Assembly: GCF_000283155.1 (NCBI RefSeq)
Contig: NW_004454229.1
Span: 1,704,352-1,768,351, forward strand
Length of the DNA: 64,000 nt
Direction of reading: 5' to 3'
Source of the DNA: Ceratotherium simum simum
Taxonomy: Eukaryota > Chordata > Mammalia > Perissodactyla > Rhinocerotidae
Part shown: positions 30,950 to 41,786 of the stretch, one piece after another
Numbering within the stretch: the stretch's first letter is position 1
How the letters are laid out: every line of letters starts with the position of its first letter
Made by a program: the position numbers and the translations under genes
Notes under the pieces: model-generated
Told to the model about the DNA's origin: nothing
What the model saw: only the letters and a program-made list of their open reading frames with translations
The model's database searches: none

Positions 30950-31260
30950 TCAGTCCTCTGGGCTTTTGCTCATGCTGTTTCTCTGCCTGCGGTGCTTCCC
31001 CAACGCCATTTCTTTGTCTGAAATAATCTTTGCAGCCTTCTTCTTCAAAGGCTATTCCCCAATTCTTCCTGTCATTTAATTGGCTACTTTATTCCTCTCA
31101 AATCTCACTGCAAAGATAGATATGAAATTCTCAGTCACTTCATCTTTACTGTGGAAAGAAAAATATTTCTACTTGCCTCACAGAGATTTGTAAAGATTAA
31201 ATGAATGAATATCCACGAAATAGCTTTGAAAAGAGTAAAGTGTTCAACTATAAGTATTAA
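30950..31260 (+). repeat. L2 fragment then MIR 3' fragment
   Basis: 30950-31090 has CTTTTGCTCATGCTGTTTC, TCTGCCTGCGGTGCTTCCC and CAAAGGCTATTCCCCAATTC, plus L2. 31150-31260 has TTGCCTCACAGAGATTTG, AAAGATTAAATGAATGAAT and TGTTCAACTATAAGTATT, plus MIR 3' part. Confidence 0.72.
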
Positions 31261-31403
31261 TTTTTCTTCCTCCTCCCTCCCTCCCCCTTCCCTCCTTTCT
31301 TTCTTTCTTCTCTCCCTTCTTCCTTCCTTCCTTCTTTCCTTCCTCCCTCCCTCCCTTCCTTCCTTCCTTCCTCTCTTCCTTCTGTCCTTCCTCCCTTTCT
31401 TTC
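31261..31403. repeat. polypyrimidine (TTCC)n-type tract
   Basis: About 140 bases almost purely C/T on the plus strand, with CTTTCTTTCTTTC, CTTCCTTCCTTC and CCTCCCTCCCTCCC sub-blocks. Frames across it are artefacts. Confidence 0.97.
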
Positions 31404-31815
31404 AGTTCTTAGTGTAAAATACCCTTCCTTTGTTGGTGAGGGGAGGTTCCCCAAACATATGAATGCAACAGACATTTGTCATCAGCTGCCTTGTGTCTAA
31501 AGACCAGGGTAAATACTAAAGATAACTGGATAACTAGCCCCTCTTCAGAGTCTAAGGCCAGCCAGGGGACTGTTCCTGGCGAGGCAGGCCCTATATCATG
31601 TCTAAGTCTTACTTTTCTACTCCACCAAATAACAACAATCAAAATAACACAAACTCTTAAAAATAACTCTGGTAACCCCTCTTGACAAAAAGAAACTAGG
31701 TCTGCAACCCTCCACTTCAACCTAGATAGTTCTTCTTTCATTAGTTTTAGATTTTACATGAGATTTTGTTTGAGAAAAGTGTTACTTTGCTTTAAAAAAT
31801 CTTTGAAATAGCTGT
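31404..31815. other. unassigned DNA
   Basis: No element recognised. The reverse frame at 31409-31741 has no motif. Confidence 0.45.
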
Positions 31816-31905
31816 TCTGATCCAAAGCCCTCATTTTAGAGATACAGAAGCTAAAACTCAGAGAAGGGAAGGAAATAGCCCAAGGACATTTGTGGACGAG
31901 CCCTC
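31816..31905 (-). repeat. MIR SINE fragment
   Basis: AAAGCCCTCATTTTAGAGATA and CTCAGAGAAGGGAAGGAAAT with AGCCCAAGGACA are reverse MIR. Confidence 0.65.
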
Positions 31906-32624
31906 CAAAGCCAGGTGAAATAACTTCCAGACCAAGGATAATCTACTTCCTGGGTATTATTTCTACCCTGTCTACCTCCTGGGAGGTTTTCCTGACATGA
32001 AAATGAGCTAATGGACTGATTCTCTGGAAACATCGTATTTTCCAGAACGAGTGGCTGTCGTCATGCTCATTTTGGCTCACTCTCCTGGTCTCATGTACCA
32101 GGAGTCCTGACAACCAAGATCCACATCCAGATAGCATGAGGAAGAACCTTTGGATTCCTGGCTCCAACCAAGTCCTTAAAGGCATTTTGGGTCAGCGTAC
32201 ATGGATTGCTACTGAGTCTTCTAGCTGAGAGAATTTCTTTTCTCCCAATTCAAAGAAAAAAAAAAACACAAACACAAAAAAAACCTCAACATTTCAACAA
32301 CAGGCCCTGGGGCTTCAAGGCCAGAAAATGGCAACCTCCTCTCTCCTACTCAGTGACTGTAACAAGCTTTGAACGAGAGTGGTTTAAAAGAACAGGAGAA
32401 AACTGAAATAACCTGGGGACACTGTAGGTGTTTAGGAGACTGGTGATTTGACTATTGTAGGAACAAACAGCCGCTAAGTCTCTGAATACAGACAACAAAA
32501 TTTCAGGAACTTGTAGGTCTTCCTCAAGGTGGTTTATACAGACATTCATGAACTAAACTCTAGGCAGCTCTAAAGTGAAACCAAGGTCACAGGTCAGTTT
32601 TCTTCTGTTCCATTACATCAGTCC
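31906..32624. other. unassigned DNA
   Basis: An A-rich patch at 32255-32285 is the only low-complexity sequence. No exon or repeat is identifiable. Confidence 0.45.
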
Positions 32625-33016
32625 ATTAAAGCTTACCCCTTCTGAGTCTCTGTTTCCTCATTTCTAAAATGGGGATAATAATATCTACTTCATAGGATTG
32701 TCATGATGGTTCAATACAAAGATGTATGGAAGCCTCTTTGCCCATTTCTGCATTACAGTGATGATAAAATAACAATAGCCAGCACTCATTGAATACTTAC
32801 TATGTGCTAGGCAGATTCTAAGCATATTACTCGTATTAATTCATTTACTCTTCAACACAACTCTTTGAGGATTATTATTATCCCCATATTACAGATAGTG
32901 AAACTGAGGCACAGAAAGGTTAAATTACTTGCTAAGATCACAAAGCTTGAAAGTGATAGAGTTGAGATTCCATCCAGGTAGTCTGACTCTATAGCCTGTA
33001 CTTAACCACTGGAGTG
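32625..33016. repeat. head-to-head MIR pair
   Basis: 32625-32790 is plus MIR (GAGTCTCTGTTTCCTCATTTC, AAAATGGGGATAATAATATC, ATAGGATTGTCATGATGG). 32780-33016 is a nearly complete reverse MIR (TTACTATGTGCTAGGCAG, AAACTGAGGCACAGAAAGG, GTAGTCTGACTCTATAGCC, TTAACCACTGG). Together they form an imperfect inverted repeat. Confidence 0.9.
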
Positions 33017-33802
33017 ACTTGCCTCTAAATAAACAGGGGACTTAACTGTTCTTATTAATAAGGTCAGCACCAGAAAAGAGAGAAGCAAGTGTGGTGTTTT
33101 GGAAGGCCTCACAACCCTCCAGAGCAGGCAGTCCTGCCGAGCTGGTCCAGAACACAGACATGCCTGATGGTTCCTTTCAAAATGGCTCCCGCTGACAGAA
33201 TGCCAGATCCCCACACTTTGCTCTTTGGCATTAATTAAAACAAAGGAGTTAATCAAGATAAACTTCCACACCTGCCCAGCACTAGCATGGAAGTTTATCA
33301 TGTCTAAATATGTTTCTCATGCATTTACTGCAAATTAGTTTCTGAAAGTGAATTTCAAGGTCTAGTGACTCCGAGGTTCCCTAACTCCGTTTTCATTAAG
33401 TTTTCACAAATGATCTACTGTTGCATTATTCTTTTATAGTGCAGATTTAAGGCCTCACTATGAAAAGCAATTATGCTGTCAGAAAAGTGTATTTTGACTT
33501 ATTAAAAAATCTGAAAGGTTTCAGAAAACTATTTATATAGGTTCTCATCGGGAGGGTATTTTGACAGTCCTCAGAAAGAAAGCACTTTTCAGTTGCATAC
33601 TATTTGGAGTAGCCTACCAAGGCCTTTCTGTAAGGTCTATCTGGAGCAGTAGAATAAACACAGTGCAGGCCATCAGGAGGCCTTGAGTGCTACTCCCGGA
33701 AGAGAAGCCTTGGGCCTCCCTGTTCTCATCTGAAAAATAAGAGTTGCACACAGTAATTTCTGGAGTAACGGGAGCACAGAGACTCTGTGATTATAGGTGC
33801 CT
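33017..33802. other. 0.8-kb repeat-free block, candidate conserved element at about 33180-33530
   Basis: This is the best enhancer-like stretch in the window by eye. GGCATTAATTAAAACAAAGG (TTAATTAA at 33231-33238 next to a SOX-like ACAAAG), AGTTAATCAAGATAAACTTCC, TGCATTTACTGCAAATTAG, GAAAAGCAATTATGCTGTC and TTGACTTATTAAAAAATC lie within 350 bp. No repeat family is visible. I see no open frame worth reporting: the reverse frame at 33002-33301 covers part of it without motif. Confidence 0.35.
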
Positions 33803-34005
33803 GTACTGAGCACTTACTGTGTCTCAGACACCATGCTAATAGTGCTAATATCCAACTCTGAGACATAGACTGTATTATTCCCATTTTATAGATAAAGAAA
33901 CTGAAGCTTAAAAAGATTACATGGCTTACCCAAAGTCACTCAGTAGATGCTAGATTCGGGACTGTGTCCCCTATTGTACATTCTAAGCACTGCTATTCAG
34001 AGAAA
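33803..34005 (-). repeat. MIR SINE
   Basis: CTGAGCACTTACTGTGTCTC, TCCCATTTTATAGATAAAG, AAACTGAAGCTTAAAAAG and CCCAAAGTCACTCAGTAG follow reverse MIR order. Confidence 0.85.
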
Positions 34006-34009
34006 AAAG

Positions 34010-34330
34010 AACACACAATAAACTATTGATACATTCAACAATGTAGATGGTTGACTGAAAGAAGTCAGATACAAGAGTTCCCACTATATGACTCCATTTA
34101 TATGAAGGTCAAGAACAGATAAGACAAATCTATGGTGATAGAATCAAGAGTGGTTGCCTAAAGAGGGGTGGAGAATGAATGGAAAGAGCCACAAGGGAAC
34201 TTTCTGGGGTGATGAAAATATTCTAAATTTTGTTTGGGATGGCTATACAAGTGTATGCATTATCAAAGCCCATGGAATCAAATGCTTAAATTCAGTGCAT
34301 TTCATTGTATATAAACCTCAAAAAAATAGT
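34010..34330 (+). repeat. old L1 (L1M-type) 3' UTR
   Basis: GAAAGAAGTCAGATACAAGAG, ACTATATGACTCCATTTATA, GTGGTTGCCTAAAGAGG, GGGGTGATGAAAATATTC and ATTGTATATAAACCTC form the plus-strand 3' UTR of an old L1. The A-rich end is at about 34318-34330. Confidence 0.85.
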
Positions 34331-34564
34331 GTATGTGGCTGGTGGGCAGCTTGTTTGGCTTGTGAGCCCCATGCACAGATACCTCTATGAAAAGACTCTG
34401 CTCTTCCTAAAATGGATAAGACTGCGGCAGTGTGTCCTTCCTTGGGAACCAAGGGAACTTGCGCAGGATTCCTCTCTGCCAGGTATTTCTCCACCTACAC
34501 AGACCTCTGCTGCTGGAAAGACCTCTGCTCTGAGAGAAGGAATGTTCGAGGCCTGTGTTTGTGC
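34331..34564. other. unassigned DNA
   Basis: Nothing recognised. Confidence 0.4.
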
Positions 34565-34690
34565 TTTCTTCCTGCATGATCTTGGGTCAGTCACTCCCCT
34601 TCTTGGACATTAGTTTCCTCATTTTAAAATAACGGGTTTAGATGTAGTAGCCTTTAAACTCCTTTCTAGCTCTAACCTCTCATTTTGTAC
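34565..34690 (+). repeat. MIR-related (MIR3-like) fragment
   Basis: ATGATCTTGGGTCAGTCACTC, TTAGTTTCCTCATTTTAAAAT and TAAACTCCTTTCTAGCTC fit MIR3/MIRc. Confidence 0.75.
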
Positions 34691-34842
34691 CAAGGTGATT
34701 ATTTCACATCAAGCCCCCACACCTGGTTGCTTTCATTATGGAAAGCTGGACTGAATGCAGGACGCTAAAGGGAGATGGTCCAGGTGGGATATGGATTTAA
34801 TCCACCCACATCCTCTTATGGTCATTAAAAGTAAAGCAGTGA

Positions 34843-35086
34843 GGGGCCAGCCCGGTGGCGCAAGCGGTTAAGTGCGCGCGCTCCGCTGCGGCAGCCCGGG
34901 GTTCGCTGGTTCGGATCCCGGGCGCGCACCGACGCACTGCTTGGCAAGCCATGCTGTGGCGGCGTCCCATATAAAGTGGAGGAAGATGGGCACAGATGTT
35001 AGCCCAGGGCTGTCTTCCTCAGCAAAAAGAAGAGGAGGATTGGCGGATGTTAGCACAGGGCTGATCTCCTCACAAAAAAAAAAAAA
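34843..35086 (+). mobile_element. ERE-type SINE, young and complete
   Basis: The least diverged ERE in the window. An A-box-like TGGCGCAAGCG at 34856-34866 and a B-box-like GGTTCGGATCC at 34908-34918 mark the RNA polymerase III promoter inherited from a tRNA. The body has the two related AGG..GGCAGATGTTAGC modules, then a poly(A) tail at about 35074-35086. A 16-bp target-site duplication (AAAAGTAAAGCAGTGA at 34827-34842; one C/T change at 35083-35098) brackets it. CpGs are largely intact, consistent with recent insertion. Confidence 0.97.
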
Positions 35087-35224
35087 GTAAAGTAGTGAAA
35101 AGGTGTGAAATGTGAAATAGTCAGTTGGATGAGGACTCAGATTAAGATTCCAGTCTTAGGTCTCAGTCTGTGGCCACAATTAGGGCTCAGATATGTCTTA
35201 CTTTTAGCTTATTTTGGTATGACT

Positions 35225-35440
35225 TCTCTGTTCTAGACACTGCCCAGTGCCCTTTATCGATGGCTCTCATCTCATTCTCACAATAATCCTATAGAATAGG
35301 CATCATTATCACCTTTTATAGGTGAAGACACTAACGTTCCAAAAGGTTAAATGATTTGCCTGAGTCTACCTGACTTTCCTATAGTATAGCTGGAATCTGA
35401 TTCATAAATCCCTATTTTGAACCTCTATTTTAACAGGCAG
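35225..35440 (-). repeat. MIR SINE
   Basis: TAGACACTGCCCAGTGCCC, CTCATCTCATTCTCACAATAA, GGTGAAGACACTAACG and AAGGTTAAATGATTTGCC follow reverse MIR. Confidence 0.8.
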
Positions 35441-36889
35441 TGTCAGCGTAAAGGTAGGCTATGGAAAGCAAGTTTAAGAGGCTTAGTCTGTGACCAAGAT
35501 CAGTATCAACGACAAGACAGGGGATAGAAAGACTTGTTTATTCTTTGGCAGACATTATTTTTGAGAAAAGTAGATCAAAAGATAAATAAATTCTAGATTG
35601 GAAGGAAAAGAGAACCGATTTTTTGTGGGAAACCTACTATTTGTTAGGAAGTAAAAGGCTACAACAGGAGCAACGAGAAGGCTCTGATTTCATTTAACTC
35701 TAAAACAAACCATTTGCTATAGGTATTACCAGGCTCATATAGATCAAGGGATTGGTACAAAGCTGCCAAACTTAAAACATTTTCTTAATTGAGCACTTAG
35801 TTCCATCTCTAGTTCATGGTGTGTATGTGTGTTGGGAGGGTACGTATGTACAGCAGAATAAAAGTTAAAGTATGGGTGCTAGAGAAGTCTTGAAGCAAAT
35901 TCTTTTTCTTTCCTAATTGATTATGGATGGGACCAAAAAAATTCACTAAGTTGTTTTGGTGATATTCTCATAACTGTTCATGGTTATAATTTCAAAATGC
36001 CAAGCAAATATGGCATAGAAAACAAAACACAAATGAAGTTATCTTTATAATATATTTAGCTCTATTTCCTGGACAATTAACTGTAGAAATATCAGCTTTC
36101 AGAGTGAATTGCCCTATTTTAGCCTCTTCCAACTTCCTAATAAAATATACCGGAAAGACAAAGAAATAACAAGAACTTACAATATCCACGATTAGAATGA
36201 CAATCAATCTATTGTCAGAAACTGGGAGTTACTTCTATGAACCCTAACAACTTCCTGAGCTGGGTTAAAGAAAAGTTAGTGGCCTACTTATGCTTTGCCT
36301 CAACAAATAAAACAATAAATAGCCCTCCCACCTGAAAGAAAGTAGAAAAACCACTTCCTCTCTAGACCACTATCTCTGAGACTGAGGGTCTGTAAGAGCC
36401 AACAGCTAGAAGCCATTCCTCTACTTCATGAGCATTGCTATTTGAGGCAACCTCTTCTCTCAATCCCTGCCCAACACCCTCTCCCCACAAACATATCTCA
36501 TTGTACCTAGTCCGTGACTTTACCTCCCAGAAAACATCTAAGCTTCCCAGAAAACATCAGATGGAACTGAAATCAAGAGCAAGAAATCAAGGGCAACTGG
36601 CAGTGGTATATTGCATCCTAGGAACTGTCATCCTTACATGTAAAATAATGTAGTCAAGCATGAAAAACATAAACTCTAGTAGCAATGCCTGCTAAAGATA
36701 GTAGCTTTGGATTCTTGTGTACCTGTTTGTTTATTCATTGTGCTCCAAAGAATGAAGAAGCGTAGATTAGAGAAGATCCCATCTTCTATATCACAGATTG
36801 TGTGTGTTAGTCCAGGGGCTCTCAGAATGTGACATCAAAATGGTATACATGTGCAAAAATTTAAGAGGGGAAATACCTGTGAGAGAAAA
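35441..36889. other. repeat-poor DNA, candidate conserved element at about 35985-36210
   Basis: 35985-36210 (AATATATTTAGC, GACAATTAACTGTAG, TTCCTAATAAAATATACC, ATGACAATCAATC) is AT-rich and repeat-free. 36525-36558 holds a small direct repeat of TCCCAGAAAACATC 20 bp apart. 36440-36889 may include the worn start of the retroviral remnant that follows. Nothing else is recognised. Confidence 0.3.
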
Positions 36890-38411
36890 TGGGGAGGGAC
36901 TTGTGGGAGGCTGAGAATGTTGTCAGACTGTGATGCAGGTACTCAAGGCATGACCTGGAGTGAAAGAACAAGGGAAGGAAGAAAGGAAGCTTAGGAAAAA
37001 GTGTCCTAGACTGCACTAAGTTCTAAGAAAAGATCAGCGGGGTGAACAGGGAGTCCTAGAGCTAAATTTGCCTGTCAGAGGAGTCCCCCATTACCCAAGA
37101 ATAAGACAAACTTAATATCCCAACTGAGTTCAGTCTTTGCTAGGAGTGGCCTGCGGAAAGCATGGCCTCAGTGCAAACACAGCAGTGGATTTCAGTGCAG
37201 CATCTAGGACCCTTGATCAATTACAGTTCTTGCATGAGGAGCATTCGGATGGCTGCCACACTTGGAATGGGTCTGGCAGGAGTACACAATTTGGCCTCCT
37301 ATTGTAGACCTGAGGAGGAGATATGAACACAGTGATGGGAAATGACACATCCCACATTTCATCAATCCAATCAATCAAGATTGGATAGATCCCCATAAAT
37401 TTCAGTCATTAAAAAGGTTGGTAGGGGACAGATTTATGAACCAAAACAGAATTGAGTCTATGGACATTCTTATCACTTCCCCATTTAACTCACCTATTTG
37501 GTCTATGCAGTAAGTAGATGACTTTTGGGGATGACTATAAAATACTATAAATTTAAATAGGTGGTGACTACAATTGCAGCAGCTGTTCCAGATGTGATAT
37601 GTTTACTGGCTAATATTAATACTATTCGTGGAACCTTGTATAAACTATTGATTTGGCAAATGCCTTTCTCTTTATCAGTTTTCAAGGACAGTTTTCCCCT
37701 GACAGGGACAATAGCATAACTTTCCTAACTTTTTGCAGGGCTATTTCAACCCTCCTTATTTTTATCATAATCCAGTCTGCAGAGATATTGATCATCTTGA
37801 CATCCCACAGGTCATCCCACTGGTACACTATATTGATAACTACAGTATTATGAGGAGGAAGTTGCAAGTAGCATAGATGCTTCAGAAGGCACAAGTGTGA
37901 TAGGAGGTGAGAGATAAACCTCATAAAAATCCAGGAGCCTACTATTTCAGTGACATTTTCAAGGTGTCTAGGGGTCTGTAGTATGTTGGAATATCCCCTC
38001 CAAAATGAAAGATAAATAGTACTTTGTACTATTTACCTCTAAAAAAAGAAGCACAATAATAGGTGGGCCTCTCTGGATTTTGGAGGTGACATATATCATA
38101 TTTGACTATGTTGTTCTGGTCCATTTACTGTGTAACCTGAAATGCTACCAGTTTGGAGTGGAGCTCAGCAAGAGAAGGTTCTGCAGTAGGCCCAGGCTGC
38201 AGTGAAAACTGCTCTGCATTTGGACCTTATGACTCAGGAGATCCAAAATGACTATGGCGAATAGGGATACTATATGAAGCCTATGGCGAGCTCTAACAGG
38301 ACAACCACAGAGCAGATCCCTCGAGTTAAGAGCAAAACCATACCTTCTTCTGCAGATAACTATTTCTCTTTTGAGAAACAGCTCCTAGCTGTGTAGTAAG
38401 CCTCGATAAAG

Positions 38412-38744
38412 ACTAAACATCTGTTCACCACCAAAATACTAATTACAACCCATCACCACACATGTACTGAATTATCCCTTTCACCCTCCTCCCTCCCATG
38501 CAGAAATTGAAGTACAATGATGTACACCTGAAATTTTTACAATGTTATAAACCAATGTTACTGCAATAAACAAAAAATTTATAAAAAAGAAAAAGACAAA
38601 ATTGACACCAGGTCAGTTGTCACAGCCTGTGACAATGAGGCCTCCCACCCCCCGAAAAATTAAATTAGATTTAATGACTGCGATTCAGGAAAAATAAAGA
38701 TATGTGTCTGTCTACCTAAAAAAAAAAAAAAAACTAAACATCTG
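38412..38744 (+). mobile_element. L1 insertion with 5' inversion and apparent 3' transduction
   Basis: A 12-bp duplication ACTAAACATCTG (38412-38423 and 38733-38744) brackets it. 38424-38497 is L1 3' UTR in reverse orientation; 38498 onward is the same UTR forward (GTACACCTGAAATTTTTAC) to the L1 end near 38580. A 13-bp stretch is missing between them relative to the copy at 41.8 kb: the twin-priming signature. After the L1's own A-rich end come about 115 bp of unrelated sequence, an AATAAA at 38693-38698, and a second poly(A) from 38718, 19 bases on. That is the layout of a read-through transcript. It interrupts the ERVL remnant. Confidence 0.85.
38606..38717 (+). other. non-L1 sequence carried by the L1 (3' transduction)
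   Basis: The segment lies between the L1 3' end and the terminal poly(A). It is inside the target-site duplication, so it arrived with the L1. It includes GTCAGTTGTCACAGCCTG and ends after AATAAAGATATGTGTCTGTC. It should represent genomic DNA flanking the source L1. Confidence 0.75.
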
Positions 38745-40440
38745 ACCTTGGGGCATCAAGTGATCACTTGGCCGGGGCTGCTCATCAGGAACCGTGTGTA
38801 ATCTGACCCGCCAAGGCATAAACTTGGGCTTATAATCCACCAACAATTGAAAACAGTATATAAGTAGTATAATGGTAGATAAGGCTCTAGTAGGTGCTGA
38901 GGCACAAGTAAGTTGCACGAACAGGTGGCTTAGATTCCTACAGTGTCTCTTCCTACAGCATTGCTACCTCTCCTTCAGTCATCTCCTCTTCAGGCCATAG
39001 CCTCACAGAAAGTTCCTTTTAACCAACTCATTGCAGTAGAAAAAACTTGAGTCTGGTTCACAAACGATTCTGTGTGACATGCTGGAATCAATCAGAAGTG
39101 GACTGCTACAGTTTTACAGTATCTAATCAGAAGTGTCCTTGAATGATAATAACAAAGGAAAATCCTTCCAGTGGTCAGAACTTCAAGAAGCATATTTGGT
39201 TGTTCACTTTGTTTGCACAGAGAGAAGGTCTTCACTGATTTATAGTCTAATGGTTTGGCTAGATGATCAGGGACTTGGAATGAACAGGATTAGAAGATTC
39301 TTGTCATAGGGATCTGGGCAAGAGGTATGAGAATGGAATTATTGGAATAGAAAGAGTGTAAAGATTTTGTATTCTATGTGAATGCTCATCAAAGAGTGCC
39401 CACTGCAGAGGAGGTCCTCAATAATCAGGTTAAGATAATATATTCTTTAGGTATCAGTCAATCTCCTTATCTAAGGCCTTGCTCAATAGGTCAAAATACC
39501 AAGAGGCCATGACAGCAGGGATGGAGGCTATGCAAGGCTTTACAACATGACTTTTCCTGAATATCTAATCTGCTAGTAGTAGAACCCAACACTGACTCTC
39601 CAGCCAGTAACCCTCAGACAGTCACCTGGTGGCAGGTTGATTACAGTAGACCCCTTCCATAATGAAGGGGCAGTGATTTGTCCTCACTGGAATGCACATT
39701 TATTATGGATTTGAATTTGCCTTCTCTATACTTAATAGAGAAGCACCATCAATCCATGGACTTATAGAATTCCTTATTCACCTTATGGTATCCCACACTG
39801 CATTAATTCTGACAAGCAAACTCATTTTGCTGCAAAGATACGTCAGTGAGGGGCTCATACATAGTTATTACTGGTCTTAATACATACCTCATTTCCCAGA
39901 AGCAGTTGGCCTGATAGATTCGTGGAATGGTCTAACAAAGACTCAGTTCCAGTTCCAGTTGGGAAACTGAAAGTTTGGGGTTTCTCTTACAAAATATCAT
40001 GTATACTTTGAACCAGTGATCAACAGAAGAGTGTTGTTTCTCACACAGGCAGAATATATGCATCTGAGAGTCAAGGGGTGGAAAGAGATTGGCTTGTCTC
40101 ATATTATACCTAATAACCCACTCACAGAAATTTTGTTTTTCATCCCCCAACTTTGGGATCTGCCAGTTTAGGAGGTCTTAGTTCCTAAAGGAATATGATA
40201 ATGGTTCCATTGAAATGGAAGCTAAAGGCTACCAAGGCTTCAACCTTTTTGAAGTTTCACTGAAGGTGCATAACCTTCAAAAATAAAGGTTTGGATCCTC
40301 CCACCAGGTAAAGAACACCAAAAGCTGAGGAATTTGCTCAGGGCAAAGGGAAAATGGAATGGGTAATGGAAAAAGGGAGTTATAACTATCACTATACTCT
40401 TTGACCAGTTGTAGAAATGAGTACTGTAGCAAATATACAT

Positions 40441-40815
40441 CTCTTCTTCTTTGCTTATCAGCGGTGTGTGTGTAAATTTATTTCTTCCTCCCTCTTCCTT
40501 TTCCCTTAATATTTTAGAAAGAGTTCATTGTTGGTAGTTACCTTTAAAGTTAGCCTTTAGATTGCATATTATTCAAACGGGACTGTGACTAAAACAGATA
40601 ACATGATCTCACCTAGAAATGGCTGCAGTGACCATTGGAACTTTGTGTCTTCCCTCTTTGAAGAGATGGTGAAAAAAATCTTTATGTGTATGAAAATTAG
40701 CTGCATCTTCTAAGGTGAAAGCATGAAGTTGACATATTTTGTACATGGAAGTTCAAATATGTGTAGGAGGGCATGTATAGATGATAAGTAACCAGAGAGA
40801 TGGACACTGTCAGTT
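40441..40815 (+). repeat. probable LTR (MLT2-type) of the ERVL remnant
   Basis: Directly after the pol remnant, sequence with TTAAAGTTAGCCTTTAGATTG, AAAGCATGAAGTTGACATATT and GTAGGAGGGCATGTATAG ends near CACTGTCAG. Position and word content fit a 3' LTR of this class. I could not verify the TG...CA ends or find the partner LTR. Confidence 0.45.
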
Positions 40816-40817
40816 AT

Positions 40818-41345
40818 TTACCTATTTTGTCTTTCAGTTCCAAATTCACCTTTCTCTGCTTTGCTCTATGATACTGCAAACTACATTTCCCAGATTTCTT
40901 TTCTATCTGGCTTCCTGTTAGGTTCTGACAATAACTAAAGGGAAACTGGAAGGCAGGAAGAGGAAGAGAGGAGACTGCTTTTCTGCTTTTTGTGTTTGTT
41001 GCATCTAGATCCCACTTTCTTTTGACACTCCTAGAACCAACCTCTTCCTGTACTCTCAGAGGTCCCAGCCACAGACAGGCAACGCCCCTTCCTCAGGGAA
41101 ATGAACTCAGTGCTACACGGTCCCTTTCTAAGCTTCTAGGTTCTGATAACTCCAATTTATCCCTCTTGTTCCCCTAATCCCAGCAGGGATAGCAGTTTCC
41201 TGCAATTATTATCCCTGGGTAAGATCAGTGTTCCCTTTTTGCTCTTTTAGCCTTCCACACCTGGTAATAATTTCCATATACTAAACTCTTCTGTTGAAAT
41301 ACTTAGTGCAGTTTTTATTTTCCTAAATGAACCTAAATGACCCAG
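40818..41345. repeat. ancient dispersed repeat, family not identified
   Basis: CAAACTACATTTCCCAGATTTC, TTTCTATCTGGCTTCC, GGGATAGCAGTTTCCTGCAA, CACACCTGGTAATAATTTCC and ACTAAACTCTTCTGTTG form a pattern I have met in old mammalian repeats with LTR-like organisation (a terminal AATAAA/ATTAAA-like site and T/C-rich middle). Family unknown to me. Confidence 0.45.
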
Positions 41346-41786
41346 TCACACAGCAGAGTTAAACAAGATCCCAAAGGTCACTGAAAGGCAATGGCGAAGT
41401 TGCCTTAATTAATAGCTGTAATGAATTCAGTCTGTTTTTGTTTTGAGGATAAAGAGTAATAGAACCAAAGATATCTGTGTACTCAAGGTAAAGATAAATA
41501 ATTAAACACCTAGCAGTAAATGATAGTTGACAACAAATTTGTGCCCTTTACAAATGGAGATCTTTGTGTAATGTGTACTTAGTAACCATCAAAGTAATTT
41601 AATCCTGCTTGACAAAAGCTAGGAAACATCAATGATTCCTTCCTTCCCCTGTTAACTATGTACGATTCCTTCCAAACTCAAATCCTACGTTCCACTTGGA
41701 CCTATAATGCACTCTGTGTGTGTGTACAAATATACACTTATCTATAAACTAGTATCTCTAGTTTCCTCCAATCAGACGTGTATCCT
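41346..41786. other. repeat-free segment, candidate conserved element at about 41395-41640
   Basis: TTGCCTTAATTAATAGC (TTAATTAA at 41405-41412), GTAATGAATTCAGTC, GATAAATAATTAAACACC and AAAGTAATTTAATCC are close together without a repeat. A short TGTGTGTGTG lies at about 41716. Confidence 0.3.

Larger units (their letters stand above)
36890..40440 (+). pseudogene. ERVL-type endogenous retrovirus, pol remnant
   Basis: From about 37640 to 38400 the sequence follows ERVL-family pol (reverse transcriptase into RNase H). The recognisable run includes GATATTGATCATCTTGACATC, the active-site region at 37829-37840 and CAGATAACTATTTCTCTTTTG near 38355. The active-site box reads Tyr-Ile-Asp-Asn, so the second catalytic Asp is lost. 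Stops and frameshifts break every frame, the longest open piece being under 70 codons. Beyond the L1 insertion, 38745-40440 continues as more decayed pol-like sequence, presumably integrase and beyond, which I assign by position more than by motif. No gag or env and no clear 5' LTR are visible, so the left edge is uncertain. Confidence 0.7.

Noticed and set aside
34843..35086. Possible tRNA gene
   Set aside because: The tRNA-like boxes belong to the head of an ERE SINE with an A-tail and target-site duplication; no complete cloverleaf is present.
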